Source of the DNA: Bacilli bacterium
GTDB lineage: Bacteria > Bacillota_I > Bacilli_A > RF39 > UBA660
Direction: 5' to 3'
Length of the DNA: 18,894 nucleotides
Assembly (NCBI GenBank): GCA_017888105.1
Contig: JAGHGS010000053.1
Span: 1 to 18,894 of the forward strand
Shown: positions 14,933 through 18,894 of the stretch, in pieces
Layout of the letters: each line of letters begins with the position of its first letter
Position numbering within the stretch: the first letter of the stretch is position 1
The notes under the pieces: model-generated
Told to the model about the DNA's origin: nothing
The model's input: only the letters and a program-made list of their open reading frames with translations
The model's database searches: none
Program-made: the position numbers and the translations under genes

Positions 14933-17900
14933 ATGAAAAAAATTATCGTAGGAATATTATTTGTTTTAACTTTAACTGGTATTTTAAGTTATATATTTCT
15001 AAATAAGGCAGATGCAGCATTAACTCATAATGTAGAGCTAGATTCTTCATATATTGATACCGATCATTATGAAGTAAGAGTATATAATTTATATTTTGTA
15101 GCAAACGAGAATACAGAAATAAACCATGTCGAAGGCTATATAGATATGGCAGGATATGAACTGGTATCTTTTGAAGTAAAAGATGATTTTGTCAAAGAAA
15201 AGCTGGATTTAGAAACTTATGAATTTGAATTTACCTCAAATCATGTATATGGAGAAAGTGATGGTAAAATAGTATATGCAACAGTAACCGTAAAACGAAA
15301 CGATGAAAACGAGTGTCATTTCCTTTTTCATCCAAATAAAGCTTCAAAAGAAAACACAAATAATGTTTCAATAACCAAAGATGCAATTAGAAATTATGGA
15401 ACAGATGAAATTATTAATGAAGTAAATGAAGGAGATACCTTTTTTTACAAAATAACAATTAAAAATAACAGTGTAATTCCTACTGACAATGTTGTTTTAA
15501 CAGATACTATACCAGATGAATTAGAAATATTAGATTCTGATAATGGAATAATAGATGGACAAGATATTACTTGGAATATAGGAAGTATGGAAGTAGATGA
15601 AGAACAGAACTTTTATGTCCAAGTAAGATTGAAAAATGAAAGCAATCGTCAAAATTTTAATATTAACAATACTGCTACCGTAACAGTAGGGGATATTAAA
15701 AAAAGTGATGATGCTGAAACTGATATATTATATAGTGATATTGAAATAACCAAAAAAGCTTCAAAAGATCAAATAAGACCAGGAGATACTTTTACTTATA
15801 CACTTACAATAAAAAATAATGGAACCGGAACAAGTAAAAATGTTATAGTAACGGATACTTTAGATAATGATTTAGTTTTAATAAGTGCTGATAAAACCTA
15901 TACAAAAAACAATAACGAATATAGTTTTAATATAGGTACACTAGAAGCGAAAGAAGAAATCAGCATAAATTTAGAGGTAAGATTAAACAGAACTTCTACC
16001 AAAGAAAATATTAATAATACAGCCATAGCAAAAGAAGAAGAAAAAGACCCAGTAGAAGATGAAGTAATAACACCAGTGGTAGATTCAAACATTACAATTG
16101 AAAAAACAGCCAGTGAAGAAAAAGTAAGAATTGGGGATACTTTTACTTATGAAATAAAAGTAACCAATACAGGAGATGTTGCATCAAGACCAATTGTAAT
16201 ATCAGATAGTTTAGATAATCGTTTAGAATTTGTATCGGCAAGTGTTGGAAGTGCTAGTAATAATAATTATTCATATACCATCGATTCTTTAGATGTCGAT
16301 GAAACAATAATAATTACGATAACGGTACGAGTAAAAAATAATGCAAATATGGATGAACAAATTAGAAATATTGTTATAGCAGAAGAAGATGGAAAAGACC
16401 CAGTAAACGATGAAGAAATAATAAACGTTTATGATTCTAATGTGACAATTAACAAAACAGCCAATAAAAAAACAGTAAATGTTGGCGAAGAATTTACTTA
16501 TACGATAACAATTAAAAATACAAGTGATTATGATAGTAGACAAATAACAGTAGTAGATACCATTGACAGCTCTCTAACAATTGTTAATGCTCCAAATGCA
16601 AATCAAAATGGAAATACTTTAACGTATAATGTTGGCATTTTAAAAGCACATGAAACAAAAGTATATGAAATAACAGTAAAAGCTAAAACGAATATAAGTG
16701 ATAATACCAAAATAAAAAATGTCGCAATTCTAAAAGAAGTAGGCAAAGAGGATAAAGAAGATGAAGAGGAAATAACGGTAGTAAAACCAAATTTAACAGT
16801 TACCAAAAGAGCAATCACTGGTAATTCAACCAAATTAGTACGACCAAACGATGAATTTGAATATGAAATTATCGTAACAAACACAGGAAATGGAGACAGT
16901 AGTAAAGTAACGATTCAAGATACCATAAACGATCAATTAACAATTTTAGATGCTGGAAATGGAAATGTTACGGATCAAACAATAACTTGGACAATTGATA
17001 CAATTAGAGCAAAAGAAAATGTCACTTTAAAAGTCAAAGTAAAAGTGAATGCGAATGTTCCAATTAATACCGTAATTCCAAATGAAGTAATAGTAACGCA
17101 TGAAGACGAAGAATTAAAAGATGATGATGATGTTACAGTTACAGATTCCCTTATAACAATAAATAAAAAAGCCAGTGTAGAAACAATCAAAAAAGGAGGT
17201 TCTTTTTATTACACCATTGTCGTCTCAAATATTGGTACCGAAGAAGAAACCAATTTAACTTTAACGGATCAAATACCAGAAGAATTATCTGTAACAGATG
17301 TTAATATTCCATCTAAAATAAACATGAATTTAAAAGATAATCTAGTTACTTTAACCATTCCGTCAATCGCACCATCTGAAACGATTGAAATTAAAATATA
17401 TGTTGAGGTAGTAGGAAATGTAAAAGAAAATGATAAAATAGAAAATACAGCAACTTTAACTTATGATGATAAAAAGATAGAAAGTAGTGATGATGTTCTA
17501 ATAATTGATTCAAATCTAAATGTCGAAAAAACAGCAAGTAAAGATCATGTATCGATTGACGAAGAATTGTCCTATACAATTACAATTACAAATTTTGGTA
17601 AAGCAAATGCTCAAAATATTGAAGTAATAGACACTTTCGATGAAGCATTAGAAATAATAGATACAGATAATGGCTTTTTAGATAATGAGAATCACACAAT
17701 AACATGGCAAATAGATAATATTGAAGCAGGACAAAGTATAATTTTAAATATTAAAACAAAAGTAAAACAAACGGAAAAAGACAAAGTTATTAATCATGTA
17801 GTGATTCATGAACCCGAAAAGCCAGATAAAGAAGATGAAGTGGAAGTGGATATTGGAAATCCTACTTTAAAAATTACCAAAGATGTGAATGTTGATCAAG

Positions 17901-18322
17901 TAATGTCAGGAGATGAATTTGAATATTATATAACGGTAGAAAATACAAGTGATTTTAACGCTCCCAATTTAAGTGTAACAGATTTATTTGATGAAAGATT
18001 AATGATTATAGAAAGTAATGGTGGCATCATATCTGGTAATCAAATAACTTGGACTTTTGATTTAGTAAGTAATAGTAGTATTACCTTTACAATTAAGGTA
18101 AGAGTATTAGATGATGTAGAAGAAGGAGAAATAAAAAATATAGCAACGTTACATAAAGAAGAAGAGGAGATTCCAAGCAATGAAGTAATTGTAACCATTG
18201 TTGATATTATAAATCCTCAAACAGGAAGTATTGTAAAGTATTTATTAATCATAGGTTGTCTTGCACTATCAACAATAATTATTATATATGTAAAAAAACA
18301 TCAAAAGATATTTAAAATCTAA
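14933..18322 (+). CDS. Cell-wall-anchored protein with eight DUF11 repeats
   Basis: A 1129-residue surface protein. Residues 1-29 are a signal peptide (MKK, hydrophobic core, likely cut near ADA-AL). Residues about 30-144 are a beta-rich head domain I do not recognise. Eight DUF11 (TIGR01451) domains follow from residue 145, each with the pattern I-T-K-x-A, V-x-x-GD-x-F-x-Y-x-I-x-I-x-N-T-G, V-x-V-x-D-T-L, and an ending rich in E and D. The tail carries the sorting motif NPQTG (1094-1098), a hydrophobic helix and a KKHQK basic end, so a sortase should link Thr1097 to the cell wall. DUF11 repeats form Ig-like beta stalks in adhesins and S-layer-type proteins. The role is probably a stalk that presents the N-terminal head. 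GAGAGTG precedes the ATG. No sortase gene is in the window. Confidence 0.93.
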   Translation: MKKIIVGILFVLTLTGILSYIFLNKADAALTHNVELDSSYIDTDHYEVRVYNLYFVANENTEINHVEGYIDMAGYELVSFEVKDDFVKEKLDLETYEFEFTSNHVYGESDGKIVYATVTVKRNDENECHFLFHPNKASKENTNNVSITKDAIRNYGTDEIINEVNEGDTFFYKITIKNNSVIPTDNVVLTDTIPDELEILDSDNGIIDGQDITWNIGSMEVDEEQNFYVQVRLKNESNRQNFNINNTATVTVGDIKKSDDAETDILYSDIEITKKASKDQIRPGDTFTYTLTIKNNGTGTSKNVIVTDTLDNDLVLISADKTYTKNNNEYSFNIGTLEAKEEISINLEVRLNRTSTKENINNTAIAKEEEKDPVEDEVITPVVDSNITIEKTASEEKVRIGDTFTYEIKVTNTGDVASRPIVISDSLDNRLEFVSASVGSASNNNYSYTIDSLDVDETIIITITVRVKNNANMDEQIRNIVIAEEDGKDPVNDEEIINVYDSNVTINKTANKKTVNVGEEFTYTITIKNTSDYDSRQITVVDTIDSSLTIVNAPNANQNGNTLTYNVGILKAHETKVYEITVKAKTNISDNTKIKNVAILKEVGKEDKEDEEEITVVKPNLTVTKRAITGNSTKLVRPNDEFEYEIIVTNTGNGDSSKVTIQDTINDQLTILDAGNGNVTDQTITWTIDTIRAKENVTLKVKVKVNANVPINTVIPNEVIVTHEDEELKDDDDVTVTDSLITINKKASVETIKKGGSFYYTIVVSNIGTEEETNLTLTDQIPEELSVTDVNIPSKINMNLKDNLVTLTIPSIAPSETIEIKIYVEVVGNVKENDKIENTATLTYDDKKIESSDDVLIIDSNLNVEKTASKDHVSIDEELSYTITITNFGKANAQNIEVIDTFDEALEIIDTDNGFLDNENHTITWQIDNIEAGQSIILNIKTKVKQTEKDKVINHVVIHEPEKPDKEDEVEVDIGNPTLKITKDVNVDQVMSGDEFEYYITVENTSDFNAPNLSVTDLFDERLMIIESNGGIISGNQITWTFDLVSNSSITFTIKVRVLDDVEEGEIKNIATLHKEEEEIPSNEVIVTIVDIINPQTGSIVKYLLIIGCLALSTIIIIYVKKHQKIFKI
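15365..18208 (+). repeat. Eight tandem DUF11 domain copies
   Basis: Copies begin at residues 145, 270, 387, 504, 621, 741, 862 and 979 (bases 15365, 15740, 16091, 16442, 16793, 17153, 17516 and 17867). Unit lengths are 125, 117, 117, 117, 120, 121, 117 and about 115 residues. The copies are diverged at both DNA and protein level, so the array looks old and not recently expanded. Confidence 0.85.
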
Positions 18323-18328
18323 GAAAAG

Positions 18329-18373
18329 GGGATGTTAGAAAATAGATGAGTTATTTTCTTTACATCTCTTTTT
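18329..18373 (+). terminator. Intrinsic terminator after the DUF11 gene
   Basis: A long stem. GGGATGT and AGAAAATA on the left (18329-18344) pair with TATTTTCT and ACATCTC on the right (18352-18367), with G-U and unpaired bases, across a GATGAG-type loop. A T-rich tract follows to 18373. Confidence 0.75.
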
Positions 18374-18393
18374 GATTTTATAAATTAAAAAGG

Positions 18394-18421
18394 CCCATAA
18401 ACTTACGTGTTTATGGGTTTT
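18394..18421. terminator. Perfect nine-base-pair hairpin at the edge of an IS remnant
   Basis: CCCATAAAC (18394-18402) and GTTTATGGG (18409-18417) with loop TTACGT, followed by TTTTGTG and preceded by AAAAAGG. It could be a terminator or a terminal structure of the insertion sequence whose transposase start follows. No matching right end is in the window. Confidence 0.5.
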
Positions 18422-18457
18422 GTGATACAATACTTTTGTCTAGAAAGTTGGTATCAC
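18422..18457 (+). promoter_or_regulatory. Transposase promoter inside a start-masking inverted repeat
   Basis: GTGATAC (18422-18428) and GTATCAC (18451-18457) are a perfect inverted repeat whose right arm touches the ATG at 18458. An extended -10 (TGATACAAT, 18423-18431) overlaps the left arm. Transcripts from this promoter would begin near 18438 and lack the left arm, whereas read-through transcripts would fold over the start. Confidence 0.45.
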
Positions 18458-18658
18458 ATGAATAATTTTACTATAAAAAAGGCTTTTTTTCAACTTCCTT
18501 CAACAAAATGTTGTAAGGAATTAGAAAAAATAGATAAATTTATGAAAATTTTACAAAAATCCGGGATTGATAAAATAATCAAAAATGTAAACCAAGATAA
18601 AAATATGTGTAAAGGAAGAGTTGGTTATAATCCTTATAATATGATGGCCACTTTTTAA
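18458..18658 (+). pseudogene. Truncated IS1182-like transposase, N-terminal fragment
   Basis: Only 66 residues remain from ATG 18458. The text MNNFTIKKAFFQLPSTK, then ELEKIDKFMKILQKSGI and GRVGYNPYNMMATF, is what I expect at the start of an IS1182-type DDE transposase (DUF772 N-terminal domain). There the GYNPYN block is normally followed by a long catalytic region. Here a stop comes right after MMATF, and minus-strand tRNA terminator sequence starts within a few bases, so the catalytic domain is lost. The ribosome site is weak. The upstream frame to 18407 is part of the hairpin and promoter and is not coding. The family assignment rests on pattern memory and the exact IS family is uncertain. 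Confidence 0.7.
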
Positions 18659-18663
18659 ATACA

Positions 18664-18686
18664 TAAAAAAACTCAAAAAATTGAGT
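18664..18686 (-). terminator. Intrinsic terminator of the tRNA cluster
   Basis: Read on the minus strand: ACTCAA (18686-18681), loop TTTT, TTGAGT (18676-18671), then a run of seven T (18670-18664). It lies 11 bases beyond the CCA end of tRNA-Lys. Confidence 0.88.
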
Positions 18687-18697
18687 AATTTATAAAA

Positions 18698-18773
18698 TGG
18701 TGGCTCGTTTGGGATTCGAACCCAAGACCCTTTGATTAAAAGTCAAATGCTCTACCTACTGAGCTAACGAACC
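18698..18773 (-). tRNA. tRNA-Lys (anticodon TTT)
   Basis: A 76-base cloverleaf with acceptor GGTTCGT pairing ACGAGCC (one G-U), D-loop TAGCTCAGTAGGTAGAGC and anticodon loop CTTTTAA on a TTTGA/TCAAA stem. The T-loop is GGTTCGAATCC, and the discriminator A is followed by encoded CCA. It is the last gene of the minus-strand cluster. Confidence 0.97.
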
Positions 18774-18778
18774 AAGTA

Positions 18779-18854
18779 TGGCTGCCTCGGCTGGGTTCGA
18801 ACCAGCGGAATGTCAGAGTCAAAGTCTGATGCCTTACCACTTGGCTACGAGGCA
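18779..18854 (-). tRNA. tRNA-Gln (anticodon TTG)
   Basis: Acceptor TGCCTCG pairs CGAGGCA, the discriminator is G as expected for Gln, and CCA is encoded. The anticodon loop CTTTGAC sits on TCAGA/TCTGA, and GGTTCGAACCC forms the T arm. It lies five bases upstream of tRNA-Lys. Confidence 0.97.
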
Positions 18855-18863
18855 ATATTAAAG

Positions 18864-18894
18864 TGGTGGGGAGACGTGGATTTGAACCACGGAA
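18864..18894 (-). tRNA. tRNA 3' end, cut by the window edge
   Basis: On the minus strand the T arm CGTGG, loop TTCAAAT and CCACG are followed by acceptor strand TCTCCCC, discriminator A and encoded CCA (18866-18864). The anticodon lies outside the window. Tyr is a guess from the common Tyr-Gln-Lys order in related genomes; it is not shown by this sequence. Confidence 0.85.

Noticed and set aside
14933..18322. CRISPR or short tandem DNA repeats in the long repetitive gene
   Set aside because: The periodicity is about 350 bases, in frame, and highly diverged: protein domain repeats and not a CRISPR array. No spacer-repeat pattern occurs anywhere in the window.
18407..18457. Coding extension of the transposase fragment upstream of ATG 18458
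   Set aside because: It begins within a hairpin and runs through the -10 box; the known transposase start pattern begins at MNNFTI.
1..18894. Mycoplasma-type code with TGA as tryptophan
   Set aside because: The methyltransferase and the transglycosylase end naturally at TGA, and tryptophans are encoded by TGG throughout.

Overview
The window is strongly AT-rich, gene-dense DNA read with the standard bacterial code: TGA ends real genes such as the methyltransferase and the lytic transglycosylase, and Trp is TGG. Strong AGGAGG-like ribosome sites, a SpoVS gene, a DUF1292 gene, a lipobox lipoprotein, an NPQTG cell-wall sorting signal and tRNA genes with encoded CCA together suggest a Bacillota chromosome of class Bacilli. 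The closest resemblance is to uncultured AT-rich gut Bacilli, but the lineage is inferred from protein style and not proven.

Layout: (1) 57-2246: a small two-helix membrane protein on the minus strand and, divergently, an unrecognised 580-residue protein with a short internal duplication. (2) 2254-6358: a two-gene operon for a heterodimeric ABC exporter, with a promoter, an operator-like palindrome and a bidirectional terminator. (3) 6341-8079: an XRE-type regulator diverging from a membrane-anchored DUF6273-like surface protein. (4) 8086-10196: an overlapping trio (DUF308/HdeD-like membrane protein, SAM methyltransferase, rhodanese lipoprotein) followed by spoVS. (5) 10239-14889: an apparent six-gene unit of DUF1292 protein, membrane-anchored lytic transglycosylase, SDR oxidoreductase, unknown 133-residue protein, PLP-dependent methionine gamma-lyase-like enzyme and PP-loop ATPase. 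(6) 14933-18373: a 1129-residue cell-wall-anchored protein with eight DUF11 repeats. (7) 18394-18894: a truncated transposase beside a minus-strand tRNA cluster (Lys, Gln and a third cut by the window edge).

Themes: three genes make cell-surface products (DUF6273-like protein, transglycosylase, DUF11 protein) and one makes an exporter. The least explained items are the SDR/unknown/PLP/PP-loop cassette, which could form a small metabolic or RNA-modification pathway, and the 580-residue protein. Five annotated starts were moved inward or to non-ATG codons because the longest open frame ran through promoters, terminators or ribosome sites. No CRISPR array, prophage or obvious defence island was seen.
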